Counted from the first letter of the stretch, positions 30,635 through 39,567 are shown. The stretch is 47,798 bases of DNA from Salinactinospora qingdaonensis (GCF_039539445.1 NZ_BAABDD010000034.1:1-47798); one strand, 5' to 3'. Program-made: numbers and translations. Notes: generated by a model from the sequence alone, not told the origin.

Positions 30635-32716
30635 TTACGCCGCGTCCTCCGGGGTGGTGACGGTCCAGCGCTGGTTCGCGCCCGAGTTGGGCGACCACAC
30701 CGACACGGCCGCGCCGTCGTGGGTGGCTTGGCCGGCGACGTCGATGAGCTGGCCGGTGGCCGCGTTCACGAACGTCCACGAGCCGTCGCCGGTCGTGGAC
30801 ATCGTCCACTGGGCGGCCTCGTCGTCGGGCCCCTGGTCGGGCTCCAGCACCAGCGCACCGTCGCGCACGGCCAGGCGCCCGTCAGTGCCCTCGTTGGTCA
30901 CCACGTAGCGCTGCCGGTTGCTGAAGCGCTTCTCGAAGCCGAACCGCCAGTCGCCGTCAGGGGAGGCGATCACCTTGCTGAGGCGCCATAGTTGGGCCTC
31001 GTCGTCGGGGGCGGTGGTGCGGATGACCGTGGCGGTGCCGTCGTCGGAGGCGGCCAGCGACTTGTCGCTTTGCACCCCGGTCAGCCGGTACTCGTCGCCG
31101 CGCTGCACGGCGGCGGCGTCTTGGTCCACGCCGAAGGCGCGGTCGACCACGAAGGTGGTCACCGACTCGGCCGGCACGGTGAACGTGGCCCGGTCGTCGG
31201 TCACGCTGACGGCCTCGTGCTCGACCAGCGCGCCGTCGGCGTCGGTGACGATCGGCGTCATCGTGGCGTCGTGGTCGACGTGGCTGAAGTTCGACAGGTC
31301 CACGGTCACGGCGCGCGGCGCGTCGGAGTCGTTGACGTGGACGACGGTCGCGTCGCGCTCCGACGGCGAGACGGCCGCGACGCTGGAGGTGTCGCCGACC
31401 TTGACCAGCCGATCCCCGGGCTGGATGTAGTGGGTGAAGTTGCGCGCCGTGTCGAACTTGGTGTTGGTGCGGATGGGGCAGGTTTCCAGCGTGTCCTGGG
31501 CGGTGCAGTCGAAGGGCAGTTGGATGCTGCCCCAGTTGCCGCCTTCCGCCGACTCACCGCCGGGGGCCATGTTGTCGTAGTCCTCGACGGGTTGCCAGAA
31601 CACCCAGGCCGAGGGTTCGAGTTCCCGCAGGTCGTCGGTGATGTGCTGGGCGAGCCCCAGGCCGGGGTCCATGCTCTCGAAGTTCTGACCATCGCCCCAG
31701 TCGCCGCCGACCTCGCTCATCCACAGTGGTTTCTCGGCTGCCTTGGCCAGGTCGCGCACGGTGGTGCGGCTGCCGGTGCCGTAGGTGTGGACGTTGAGCT
31801 GGTCGACGAGGTCGCGCACCTCCTGGGGGTAGGACAGCCAGTTGTCCGCGAACCGCCCGGGATTGGTCTCGTCCATCGCCGAGATGACGGCGTCGGTGTC
31901 GGCGCCGGTCAGCTCGCCGGCGAGGGCGCGGATCACGTCCTGCTGGAGCTGCGGCCCCATGTGGGCGCCCTCTTGCCGACCGCCGACGGGTTCCCCGTCG
32001 GAGTTCAGCCATGTGCTCCAGTAGTCGGTGTTGGGCTCGTTGAACGGGTCGATGGTGTCGACCTCGATACCGTGGGCGTCTTCGAGGCGTTCGGCGACGC
32101 CGACCAGGTAGCCGGCGAAGTCGGCCACGGATTCGTCTTTGAGCTGGTCGGTGTTGCCGTCGAAGCCACCGGAGACGTAGCCGCTTTCGGTCATGAACCA
32201 CGGCGGGGAGTTGCTGAACGCCTCCCAGTGGTCGATGTCGTCCTTGAGGCGTTCCACCCACCAGCGCTGGGTCTGGTCGGCGTCGGCGTTCCAGTCGTCG
32301 GGGTCGTCGGCGCTCCACCAGTCGGTGTCGTCGCGGGTGGTGCCCTCGGGGGCGTTCCACCAGCCTTCGACGGCGGCGCCGGCCCGCAGGTAGTTGGTGA
32401 CGTCGGGGGCGTTGCCGCCGCCGACGTTGTAGCGGGCGATGTTGAGGTTGAGCCCGTCCTCGTCGAAGAGGAGGCCGGCCAGCTCTTCGCGGATGCTGTC
32501 GGGGTAGTCGCCGGTGGCGTTGGCGAACCACACCAGGCTGGTGCCCCAGCCTTCAAACCGCTGGCCCTGGTAGGAGGGGTCGGGTGTGATCGTCACCGAG
32601 CTTTCGGCGCCGGCGGGGGGAGCCGCTATGACGGTCAAGGCGCAGCTCGTCGTCACCGTCAGCAGCGCGGCCAGCAGGGGAGTCAGGCGGGGGGATGAGC
32701 GGGGGGCGCTGGTCAT
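30635..32716 (-). CDS. Secreted GH30 endo-beta-1,6-galactanase-like enzyme with C-terminal ricin-type lectin domain
   Basis: The 693-residue protein has a signal peptide (residues 1-38, LLAALLTVTTSCALTVIAAP ending PAGA). A GH30 catalytic domain follows, with SYQGQRFEGWGTSLVWFANA, LNLNIARYNVGGG, acid/base Glu227 in DPFNEPNTDYW and nucleophile Glu335 in LWMSEVGGDW. Next is a GH30-type beta-sandwich. The C-terminal ricin B/CBM13-like region includes YVVTNEGTDGRLAVRDGALV, ATGQLIDVAGQ and NQRWTV. The GH30 subfamily cutting beta-1,6-galactan side chains of arabinogalactan shows these patterns. The ATG at 32716 has AAGGA upstream; a longer frame to 32785 is not supported. It is the last gene of the operon and the extracellular degrader. 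Confidence 0.87.
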   Translation of the reverse strand: MTSAPRSSPRLTPLLAALLTVTTSCALTVIAAPPAGAESSVTITPDPSYQGQRFEGWGTSLVWFANATGDYPDSIREELAGLLFDEDGLNLNIARYNVGGGNAPDVTNYLRAGAAVEGWWNAPEGTTRDDTDWWSADDPDDWNADADQTQRWWVERLKDDIDHWEAFSNSPPWFMTESGYVSGGFDGNTDQLKDESVADFAGYLVGVAERLEDAHGIEVDTIDPFNEPNTDYWSTWLNSDGEPVGGRQEGAHMGPQLQQDVIRALAGELTGADTDAVISAMDETNPGRFADNWLSYPQEVRDLVDQLNVHTYGTGSRTTVRDLAKAAEKPLWMSEVGGDWGDGQNFESMDPGLGLAQHITDDLRELEPSAWVFWQPVEDYDNMAPGGESAEGGNWGSIQLPFDCTAQDTLETCPIRTNTKFDTARNFTHYIQPGDRLVKVGDTSSVAAVSPSERDATVVHVNDSDAPRAVTVDLSNFSHVDHDATMTPIVTDADGALVEHEAVSVTDDRATFTVPAESVTTFVVDRAFGVDQDAAAVQRGDEYRLTGVQSDKSLAASDDGTATVIRTTAPDDEAQLWRLSKVIASPDGDWRFGFEKRFSNRQRYVVTNEGTDGRLAVRDGALVLEPDQGPDDEAAQWTMSTTGDGSWTFVNAATGQLIDVAGQATHDGAAVSVWSPNSGANQRWTVTTPEDAA

Positions 32717-32765
32717 AGACTGTCCTTGCTGTGCGTTGTGTGTCGAACATGCCGTGAGTAACGGG

Positions 32766-34838
32766 TTAGTGCGGCGGCCGGTCACCTGTTGTCCGCCGCA
32801 CCACAGTCACGCCGCGCGCAGCGAGGACGAGCGGCTCCTCGGAGCCCTCGTCCTCTCGGGCCAACACCTGGCCCGAGATCTCCGGCAGCGCGACTGGCTC
32901 TTGGGTCCGGTTCACGAGGAACCAGTAATCGGTGTCGCCGTGGCCGCGGATGGTCAGTTCTACCCGCCCGTGGGCCTGCGGGGGCAGTTCGCTGGTCACG
33001 CCTGTGGTTTCCAGCAGCCGTGCCAGGATGTCGGGTAGGCCGTGCGCGCCGAGCCGGGTCGACACGTAGGCGGCCGAGCCGCTGCCGGCCTGGCGGCGGG
33101 TGATTGCGGGCCGGCCGGCGTGCGCGCCGGTGGTGTAGGAGGCGAGTACCGTCACGGCGGGGTCGGTGACGGTGATCTCGTCGGTCCACAGGGTGCCGGT
33201 GCTGCCGTCGTCGAGGTGGACCGTCTCGCCGTCGAACAGTGGGGCGAACTCTTCGATGCGCAGGCCGAGCAGGTCGCGCAGCGGGCCGGGGTAGCCGCCC
33301 AGCCACGCATGGTCGTTCTCGTCGACGATGCCGGAGAAGTAGGTGGTGATGAGGTGCCCGCCGGCCTCGGTGTAGCTGGTCAGCTCCTTGGCCAGTTCTT
33401 CAGGCACCATGTGCAGGATGGGGGCGATGACTACCCGGTAGTCCTCCAGTGGGGCGCCGCGTGGTACGACGTCGGCGCGCACCCCCAGGCAGAGCAGCGC
33501 CGAGTACCAGTCGAGCGCTTCCTGGCGGTAGCGCAGCAGTGACGAGGGGTGGGAGTCCTGTTCACTGGCCCACCAGGACTCCCAGTCGAACAGGATCGCG
33601 ACGGAGGCGCGCCGGCGGGGGGCTCCTGCGATCTCAGCCAGCTCGCCCAGGGTGCGTCCCAGCTCGACCACCGAGCGGAACACTTTGCTGTCGGCGCCGG
33701 CATGGGGAACCATCGCCGAGTGGTACTTTTCGGCGCCCGCCGCTGACTGGCGCCATTGGAAGAAGCAGACCGCGTCGGCGCCGTGGGCGACGTGCAGCAG
33801 CGAGTCGCGTGCCAGCTCGCCGGGTTCTTTGGCACGGTTGACCGGCTGCCAGTTGACGGCGCTGGTGGAGTGCTCCATCAAAAACCAGGGCAGGCCCCCG
33901 GCGATGTTGCCGGTGAGGTTGGCGGAGAACGACAGTTCGTCCAGGTCTTGGGGGCCGGGGTGGACGTAGTGGTCGTTGGAGACGAAGTCGACCTCGCCGG
34001 CCCAGTCGGTGTAGTGCATCCCCTTGGTTTCGCCCATGACCATGAAGTTGGTGGTCACCGGGATGTCGGGGGTGATGTTTCGCAGCACGTCGCGTTCGGC
34101 GCGCAGATGATCTTTGAGCGCGTCGGAGGAGAAGCGTTTGAAGTCCAGTTGCTGGGTGGGGTTGGGGTGGGAGGCGGCCAGCCGGGGCGGCAGGACCTGC
34201 TCCCAGGCGGTGTAGCGCTGCGACCAGAAGGCGGTGCCCCAGGCGGCGTTGAGCGCGTCGATCGTCGCATAGCGGCGGCGCAGCCAGTCCCGGAAGGCGG
34301 TGGCGGCGTCGTCGGAGTAGTCGTAGATGTTGTGGCAGCCCAGCTCGTTGGAGACGTGCCAGGCGGCCAGCGCCGGGTGGTCGGCATAGCGCTGCGCCAT
34401 GGCGGTGACCAGCCGCAGCGCGTACTCGCGGAAGACCGGTGAGGTGGGCCGCCAGTGTTGCCGTGCTCCCGGCCACACGGTTTCTCCGTTCGCGGTGACC
34501 GGCAGGATCTCGGGGTGGGCGGTGGTGAGCCAGGGCGGTGGGGAGGCGGTGGCGGTGGCGAGGTCGACGGCGATGCCGTTGGCGTGTAGCAGGTCCATGA
34601 TCTCGTCCAGCCACGCGAAGTCCCATTGGTCTTCGGCGGGTTGGATGCGTGCCCAGGAGAAGATCGCGAGTGAGACGATGTTGACCCCGGCCTCCCGCAT
34701 CAGGTGGACGTCCTCGTCCCAGGTCTCGCGTGGCCACTGGTCCGGGTTGTAGTCGGCACCGTAGGCCAGGCGTGGGGCCGGGCCGTGGGGGCGGTCGGAG
34801 GGCCAGCGCAGCCAGGAGCGCGGGTGGGCAGGGGACAT
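32766..34838 (-). CDS. GH42 beta-galactosidase
   Basis: The 690-residue protein has the full GH42 layout. A TIM barrel opens with YGADYNPDQWPRETWDEDVH and has acid/base Glu165 in WHVSNELGCH and nucleophile Glu322 in WFLMEHSTSAVNW. A trimerisation domain (GHLITTYFSGIVDENDHAWL) and a C-terminal beta domain follow. There is no signal peptide, so it acts in the cytoplasm on imported galacto-oligosaccharides, releasing galactose. The ATG follows GGAAGGAAAACG. It lies between the binding-protein and GH30 genes in one orientation, consistent with a galactan pathway: GH30 cuts outside, the ABC importer takes up oligomers, GH42 finishes inside. Confidence 0.95.
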   Translation of the reverse strand: MSPAHPRSWLRWPSDRPHGPAPRLAYGADYNPDQWPRETWDEDVHLMREAGVNIVSLAIFSWARIQPAEDQWDFAWLDEIMDLLHANGIAVDLATATASPPPWLTTAHPEILPVTANGETVWPGARQHWRPTSPVFREYALRLVTAMAQRYADHPALAAWHVSNELGCHNIYDYSDDAATAFRDWLRRRYATIDALNAAWGTAFWSQRYTAWEQVLPPRLAASHPNPTQQLDFKRFSSDALKDHLRAERDVLRNITPDIPVTTNFMVMGETKGMHYTDWAGEVDFVSNDHYVHPGPQDLDELSFSANLTGNIAGGLPWFLMEHSTSAVNWQPVNRAKEPGELARDSLLHVAHGADAVCFFQWRQSAAGAEKYHSAMVPHAGADSKVFRSVVELGRTLGELAEIAGAPRRRASVAILFDWESWWASEQDSHPSSLLRYRQEALDWYSALLCLGVRADVVPRGAPLEDYRVVIAPILHMVPEELAKELTSYTEAGGHLITTYFSGIVDENDHAWLGGYPGPLRDLLGLRIEEFAPLFDGETVHLDDGSTGTLWTDEITVTDPAVTVLASYTTGAHAGRPAITRRQAGSGSAAYVSTRLGAHGLPDILARLLETTGVTSELPPQAHGRVELTIRGHGDTDYWFLVNRTQEPVALPEISGQVLAREDEGSEEPLVLAARGVTVVRRTTGDRPPH

Positions 34839-34863
34839 CGTTTTCCTTCCAGGGTGTGGTGGT

Positions 34864-34887
34864 GGGAGGGGCGAGAGGGCCCCTCCC
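34864..34887 (-). terminator. Intercistronic hairpin between binding-protein and GH42 genes
   Basis: A nine-base-pair stem GGGAGGGGC / GCCCCTCCC encloses a six-base loop in the 60-base gap. It could stop part of the transcripts or protect the upstream mRNA, keeping binding protein more abundant than the glycosidases. Confidence 0.5.
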
Positions 34888-34898
34888 GTGCTGTGGGC

Positions 34899-36224
34899 TT
34901 ACTGGTTGACGGTGAAGCCCTGTTCGTTGCCGTAGGACACGGAGGCCTCCTGCCAGGCCGCCAACCCTTCGGTCAGGGTCGTGTCGGAGACGTAGGCTTG
35001 GCCGGCTGTGTCGTTGAAGATCGAGTTGGCGTAGACCTGGTACGGCAGGTAAGACCAGCCTTCGACGACGTTTTCGGCGGACTCGGCGAAGATCTTGTTG
35101 GCCTGCTGGCCGCCGAAGTAGTCGAACTCGGTGCTCAAGAACTCCTCGGACTCCAGGTGGGCGGTGGTGGCGGGGAACGCGCCGTTGTCGACGCGGGTGT
35201 CGGCGCCCTCTCCAGCGGTCACGTATTCGACGAAGGCGTAGGCCAGCTCCTTGTAGCCGCTGGCTTCCGGGATCGCCAGCGAGCTGCCGCCGTTTTCGGC
35301 GCTGGCGTTTTGGCCTTCCTCCCACTGCGGCAGCGGTGCCACGCGCCAGGAGCCGGCGCCGTCGGGCACGCCGGAGGCGAAGTTGGCGGGCATCCAGGCG
35401 CCGAGGGTGAGCGTGGCGATGGTGCCGTCGCCCAGTCCCTGGTACCACTCGTCGCTCCAGCTACCGATGGGGGCGAGGAGGTCGTCGTCGAGCAGTTCCT
35501 GCCAGGTTTGGGCGAAGGTGGTGGAGCCCTCGTCGGTGAAGTCGATGGTCACGTCGGTGCCGTCCACGGTGTAGGGCCGGCCGCCGGCCTGCCAGATGAG
35601 GCTGGTGGTCAGTCCCGCGTCGCCGGTGTCGTTGGCGATGTAGATTTCCGGGTCGGCCTCGTGCAGGGCGCGGGCGGCGGCCACGTACTCGTCCCAGGTG
35701 CTGGGCACTTCGACGTCGTGGGTGTCGAAGACGTCTTTGTTGTAGAACATCGCCATGGGCCCGGAGTCCATCGGCAGGCCGTAGATGCCGCCGTCGAGCT
35801 GCACGGAGTTCCACGGGCCGGGGGAGAAGGTGCCATCCAGGTCGCCGGCGCCCAGGGAGGACAGGTCGGCGATGGACTCGCCGACCGCGAATTGGCCCAG
35901 CGCGTAGTACTCGATCTGGGCTACGTCGGGCACGCCCGAGCCCGCCTGGATGGCGTTTTGCAGCGCGGTGTACTGGTCGGTGTTGGTGCCGGCGTTGACC
36001 AGTTCCACGTCGACTTCGGGGTGGGCGGCCTCGAAATCCTCGACGGCTTGCTCCAGGGTGGGTTCCCACGCCCACACGGTGAGCGAGCCGCCCTCCTGTA
36101 GCGCCGAGTCCGTGTCGCCGGCAGCGGAGTTTTCGCCGTCCTCACCGGTACAGGCGGTGAGGCTCATCGCGAGTACGCAGACCATCCCGATACCGCGGGT
36201 GAGGGTGCGTGTTGGCAGAGTCAT
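34899..36224 (-). CDS. Sugar ABC transporter substrate-binding lipoprotein
   Basis: The 441-residue protein has a lipoprotein signal (LTRGIGMVCVLAMSLTAC, lipobox LTAC) and a family 1 extracellular solute-binding fold: GSLTVWAWEPTLEQAVEDFE, PDVAQIEYYALGQF, YGLPMDSGPMAMFYNKDVFD. It should capture galacto-oligosaccharides outside the membrane and deliver them to the permeases encoded upstream in the operon. The ATG at 36224 has GCGAG nine bases upstream; another in-frame ATG at 36233 is possible. Sugar specificity is inferred from the neighbouring GH42 and GH30 genes. Confidence 0.93.
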   Translation of the reverse strand: MTLPTRTLTRGIGMVCVLAMSLTACTGEDGENSAAGDTDSALQEGGSLTVWAWEPTLEQAVEDFEAAHPEVDVELVNAGTNTDQYTALQNAIQAGSGVPDVAQIEYYALGQFAVGESIADLSSLGAGDLDGTFSPGPWNSVQLDGGIYGLPMDSGPMAMFYNKDVFDTHDVEVPSTWDEYVAAARALHEADPEIYIANDTGDAGLTTSLIWQAGGRPYTVDGTDVTIDFTDEGSTTFAQTWQELLDDDLLAPIGSWSDEWYQGLGDGTIATLTLGAWMPANFASGVPDGAGSWRVAPLPQWEEGQNASAENGGSSLAIPEASGYKELAYAFVEYVTAGEGADTRVDNGAFPATTAHLESEEFLSTEFDYFGGQQANKIFAESAENVVEGWSYLPYQVYANSIFNDTAGQAYVSDTTLTEGLAAWQEASVSYGNEQGFTVNQ

Positions 36225-36288
36225 GGTGATCATCTCGCTTTGTTCGAGGAAATGCGGGGTTGGGGTGGGGCAGTGCCGGGGCCGGGAG

Positions 36289-37236
36289 CTACTCCTTGAC
36301 GCTTCCGGCGGCCAGGCCCGATTGCCAGTACCGCTGCAACAGCAGGAACACGGCGATCAGCGGGAGGATGCTGAGCATGGAACCGGTGATGACGAGGTTG
36401 AAGACGGCCTCGCCGCCGGCAGTGGCGGCTTGGGCGTTCCAAGCGTCGAGTCCCAGAGTCAGCGGGTACCAGTCGGGGTTTTTGATCATGATCAGCGGCA
36501 GGAAGTAGTTGTTCCAGGTGGCGACCATGGTGAACAGCGTGACTGTCACGATGCCGGGCCCCAGCAACGGCAGGGAGATGCGGAAGAAGGTCCGCAGCTC
36601 GCCCGAGCCGTCGATACGCGCGGCTTCGAGCAGGTCGGTGGGGATCGCCTCAAGGGTGAAGACCCACATCAGGTAGAGCCCGAACGGTGAGATCAGCGAC
36701 GGGATGATCACCGCCCACGGGGTGTTGGTCAGCCCGATCGCGCTGAACATCAAGAAGGTGGGCACGGCCAGCGCCGTTCCCGGCACGGCGACGGCGCCGA
36801 TGACGATGGCGAACACGGCGCGCTTGCCTGGAAAATCGAACTTGGCCAGCGCGTAGCCGCCCAGGACGGCCAGGAAGGTCGCGCCGCCGGCGCCGAGCAC
36901 CACGTAGAGCACCGTGTTGGCCAGCCAGCGGCCGAAGATGCCGCCATCGTAGGTCAGGGTGGCCACGATGTTGTCGATCAGGGAGAAGTCGCCGCCGAAC
37001 CAGAGGCCGAAGGAGGTGAACAGGCTCTCTTGGGACTTGGTGGCGTTGATGAGCAGCCACGCCAGGGGGACCAGCGAGTAGAGCAGGACCAAGCTCGTGA
37101 GCAGGGTAAGCAGCACGCTGCCGCGGGCGCGCCGCCGCGGCGCGGTCTCGTGGTGGGGACGGCGTCGGGTGCGCAGTCGGATGGCGGCGGAGGGGGCGCC
37201 GCCGTCGCGTGCGGTGGTCATGGCCGGTGCGCTCAT
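36289..37236 (-). CDS. Sugar ABC transporter permease, MalG type
   Basis: The 315-residue membrane protein begins with a basic cytoplasmic tail, followed by six predicted helices (first around SVLLTLLTSLVLLYSLVPLA). The EAA loop, which docks the ATPase, is EAARIDGSGELRTFFRISLP, and the C-terminal LLLQRYWQSGLAAGSVKE is typical of MalG-type subunits. It follows the MalF gene by three bases. No ATPase gene is present in the operon. Actinomycetes usually serve such importers with a shared MsiK-type ATPase encoded elsewhere. Confidence 0.95.
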   Translation of the reverse strand: MSAPAMTTARDGGAPSAAIRLRTRRRPHHETAPRRRARGSVLLTLLTSLVLLYSLVPLAWLLINATKSQESLFTSFGLWFGGDFSLIDNIVATLTYDGGIFGRWLANTVLYVVLGAGGATFLAVLGGYALAKFDFPGKRAVFAIVIGAVAVPGTALAVPTFLMFSAIGLTNTPWAVIIPSLISPFGLYLMWVFTLEAIPTDLLEAARIDGSGELRTFFRISLPLLGPGIVTVTLFTMVATWNNYFLPLIMIKNPDWYPLTLGLDAWNAQAATAGGEAVFNLVITGSMLSILPLIAVFLLLQRYWQSGLAAGSVKE

Positions 37237-37239
37237 CGC

Positions 37240-38163
37240 TCACACGTCCTTTCGCATGCCACGCAGTTGGACGACGTAGGCGATGACCATCGTGAGCAGG
37301 CCCATGATGATCGCGACCGTTGCCGCGTAGTTGTGCTGCTGGCCGGAGAACGACAGGGAGTAGGTGAACAGGTTGGGGGTGAAGTAGGTCGTGATGGCGT
37401 TGGGCGCCAGGCTTTGCAGGATGCTGGGCTCGTTGAAGAGTTGGAAGCTGCCGATGATCGAGAAGATCGTGGCGATGACCAGCGCACCGCGGATGGCCGG
37501 GAGCTTGATCGCGGTGATGACGCGCACCTGGCCGGCGCCGTCGATCTGGGCCGCCTCGTAGAGCGAGTGCGGGATGACCCGCAGCGCCGAGTAGAAGATC
37601 AGCATGTTGTAGCCCACGAATTCCCAGGTCACAATGTTGCCGATGGAGGCGAGTACCAGAGCGGGGGACAGGGGGTCGGGCAGGGAGACGCCGAAAGCGT
37701 CGTTGATGTTGCCGACGAGGCCGAAGCGGGTGCCGTACATGAACCCCCACATCAAAGTCGCGACGACCGCGGGGACGGCGTAGGGCATGAAGATGGTGAT
37801 CCGGAAGAAGTTCTTGCCGTAGAGGCGTCCGCTGTCGATGGCGAGGGCGACCAGCAGCGCGAGGAACAGCATGATCGGCACCTGGACCACCAGGAACAGC
37901 GAGACCCGTCCCAGGGCGGACCAGAACTGTTCGTCCTGGAGTGCCTGCTGGTAGTTGGCCAGTCCCACGAAGGACGTGCCGCCGATGAGCTGGTCGCGAA
38001 ACAGGCTCAGGTAGATCGAGTAGCCGATGGGCGCCAGGAAGACGAGGGTGAAGACGGCCATGAACGGCCCGACGAAGGTCCAGCCGACCCAAGAGCGTTT
38101 CGGGCGGCGCGTTCGAGGTGGAGTGTCGGGCTCCACCGTCGTTGGGGGTGACGATGTCGTCAT
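37240..38163 (-). CDS. Sugar ABC transporter permease, MalF type
   Basis: The 307-residue protein has a Pro/Thr-rich cytoplasmic N-terminus, then WTFVGPFMAVFTLVFLAPIG as the first helix and further helices containing GLANYQQALQDEQFW and RITIFMPYAVPAVVATLMWG. The EAA loop is EAAQIDGAGQVRVITAIKLP. As first gene of the galactan operon it follows a promoter and palindromic operator (38194-38211). It forms the membrane channel with the MalG-type product. A decayed copy of its 5' end and control region lies just upstream (38199-38464). Confidence 0.95.
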   Translation of the reverse strand: MTTSSPPTTVEPDTPPRTRRPKRSWVGWTFVGPFMAVFTLVFLAPIGYSIYLSLFRDQLIGGTSFVGLANYQQALQDEQFWSALGRVSLFLVVQVPIMLFLALLVALAIDSGRLYGKNFFRITIFMPYAVPAVVATLMWGFMYGTRFGLVGNINDAFGVSLPDPLSPALVLASIGNIVTWEFVGYNMLIFYSALRVIPHSLYEAAQIDGAGQVRVITAIKLPAIRGALVIATIFSIIGSFQLFNEPSILQSLAPNAITTYFTPNLFTYSLSFSGQQHNYAATVAIIMGLLTMVIAYVVQLRGMRKDV

Positions 38164-38193
38164 ACGGGGTCCTCGGAAAGGGTCGGCTGGCAG

Positions 38194-38211
38194 GATGTTT
38201 ACGTAAACATC
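38194..38211. promoter_or_regulatory. LacI-type operator O1 (perfect 18-bp palindrome)
   Basis: GATGTTTACGTAAACATC reads the same on both strands. It lies 31 bases before the MalF start and about 11 bases downstream of the -10 box, where bound repressor would block the start of transcription. Form and position suit the LacI-family protein encoded divergently at 38527. Confidence 0.9.
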
Positions 38212-38417
38212 ATGTTGCGAGAAATGTGCCCCTCTTCACTGGCCTGCGTCAAGGGTTCGGCGGTGGCGATTGCCCTGGACCGGGCGGGTCGGCGGTGGCC
38301 GAGGGGCAGGGTGGCGGCGCTCGGCAGCTTCCTGCCGGCGGGTCGGCCGCTCGGGCAGGGGCGCCGCTGAGGCGAGGTGCCGGGGGGTGCCGTCGGTTGT
38401 GGTGACGGTCTCGTCAT
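38199..38417 (-). pseudogene. Decayed duplicate of the MalF 5' end (72-codon open frame)
   Basis: From 38417 the minus strand reads CGAGGACCCCCTATGACGAG, nearly the same as the MalF translation start at 38163 (CGAGGACCCCGTATGACGAC). Upstream of each start, at the same distance, lies an operator and a promoter. The frame (MTRPSPQPTAPPGTSPQRR...) loosely recalls the MalF N-terminus (MTTSSPPTTVEPDTPPRTRR) and then diverges. It ends with its TAA inside operator O1. It could be a relic, or a short translated leader. Confidence 0.55.
38223..38252 (-). promoter_or_regulatory. Promoter of the galactan operon
   Basis: On the minus strand, TTGACG (38247-38252) and CACATT (38223-38228) are separated by 18 bases, a plausible sigma-70-type promoter with operator O1 just downstream. 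Confidence 0.6.
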
Positions 38418-38448
38418 AGGGGGTCCTCGGAAGTGGCCGGCGGGCGCT

Positions 38449-38464
38449 ATGTTTACGTAAACAT
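38449..38464. promoter_or_regulatory. LacI-type operator O2 (16-bp palindrome)
   Basis: ATGTTTACGTAAACAT is identical to the core of O1 and lies 63 bases before the LacI start codon. It is placed relative to the 38417 ATG as O1 is to the MalF ATG. It could mediate autoregulation of the LacI gene or looping with O1, about 254 bases away. Confidence 0.88.
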
Positions 38465-38476
38465 CACATTGCGGGA

Positions 38477-38505
38477 TACTTACACTGCTCGCTATCGAGC
38501 GTCAA
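38477..38505 (-). promoter_or_regulatory. Second, upstream minus-strand promoter
   Basis: TTGACG (38500-38505) and TAAGTA (38477-38482) on the minus strand are separated by 17 bases and lie upstream of O2. It is the duplicate of the operon promoter and, by sequence, the better match to consensus. Confidence 0.6.
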
Positions 38506-38526
38506 GAGAGGCAGAGGAGACGACGG

Positions 38527-39567
38527 ATGGATGACAGCTCGGTGGCCAGGCAGCCGAAGCGGCAGGCACGGCGGGTGTCGATGGCCGATGTCGCTCGGCT
38601 GGCGGGAGTGTCGTCCCAGACGGTCTCCCGGGTCTCCAACGGCCACCCCGGCGTCGTGATGGAGACCCGCCAGCAGGTGCTGTCGGCTATGGCCGAGCTC
38701 GGTTACCGCCCCAACAGCGCGGCCCGCGCGCTCAAATGGGGCGAATTCCGTACCCTCGGCGTCATCCTGTTCACCCTCTCGACCACCGGAAACGTGCGCA
38801 CCTTGGAGGCCATCTCCACCTCCGCCGCCCAGCATGGCTACGCCACCACACTGTTGCCGGTGGCCGCCCCCACCCAAGACGAGGTGCACGGCGCCTTCAC
38901 CCGGTTGGGGGAGTTGGCGGTCGACGCCTTCATCGTGATCATGGAAGTGCACCTCCTCGACGCCGCGACGGTGTCTTTGCCGCCCAACGTGCAGGTCGTG
39001 GTGGCCGACTCCAACGCTGGCGACCGCTACAGCGTCGTCGACACCGATCAGGCAGGCGGCTCGGGCGTCGCCGTTCGCCACCTGCTCGACCTCGGGCACC
39101 GCACGGTGTGGCACCTTGCCGGGCCGGAAGAGTCCTTCGCCGCGCAACGGCGGGCCGACGCTTGGGAAGCCACGCTCCTCGACGCCGGCTGCGAGGTTCC
39201 CCCGCTGGTCCGGGGAGACTGGTCGGCAGAATCGGGGTACCGTGCGGGGTTAGCGCTGGCCGAGGAGCCCGACTGCACGGCGGTCTTCACGGCCAACGAC
39301 CAGATGGCGCTGGGGCTGCTGCGCGCACTGCACGAGAAGGGCAAGTCCGTACCGCGCGACGTCAGCGTGGTCGGCTTCGACGACATCCCCGAGGCCAACT
39401 CGTTCCTGCCGCCGCTGACCACCGTCCATCAGGACTTCGCCGAAGTCGGCCGGCTGCTGGTCGAAGGGGTGCTGCGCCAACTGCACAACGATTCGCCCGA
39501 GCGGGGCACGACCCTGGTGCCCACCCGGTTGGTCGAACGCGCCAGCACCGCCCCGCCGCCCGCCTAG
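38527..39567 (+). CDS. LacI-family transcriptional repressor
   Basis: The 346-residue protein has an N-terminal LacI HTH (VSMADVARLAGVSSQTVSRV) and hinge helix (PNSAARALKWG). A periplasmic-binding-protein-like ligand domain follows, ending VPRDVSVVGFDDIPEANSFL and PPLTTVHQDFAEVGRLLVEG. It most likely represses the galactan operon by binding the TTTACGTAAA palindromes between the divergent genes and is released by a galactose-type sugar. The ATG at 38527 follows GAGGAGACGACGG. It ends before an unrelated tetR gene. Confidence 0.95.
   Translation: MDDSSVARQPKRQARRVSMADVARLAGVSSQTVSRVSNGHPGVVMETRQQVLSAMAELGYRPNSAARALKWGEFRTLGVILFTLSTTGNVRTLEAISTSAAQHGYATTLLPVAAPTQDEVHGAFTRLGELAVDAFIVIMEVHLLDAATVSLPPNVQVVVADSNAGDRYSVVDTDQAGGSGVAVRHLLDLGHRTVWHLAGPEESFAAQRRADAWEATLLDAGCEVPPLVRGDWSAESGYRAGLALAEEPDCTAVFTANDQMALGLLRALHEKGKSVPRDVSVVGFDDIPEANSFLPPLTTVHQDFAEVGRLLVEGVLRQLHNDSPERGTTLVPTRLVERASTAPPPA

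Noticed and set aside
30992..32698. 568-codon plus-strand open frame
   Set aside because: It is antisense to the GH30 gene with Val/Gly/Asp-rich composition, a normal mirror of a high-G+C coding sequence.
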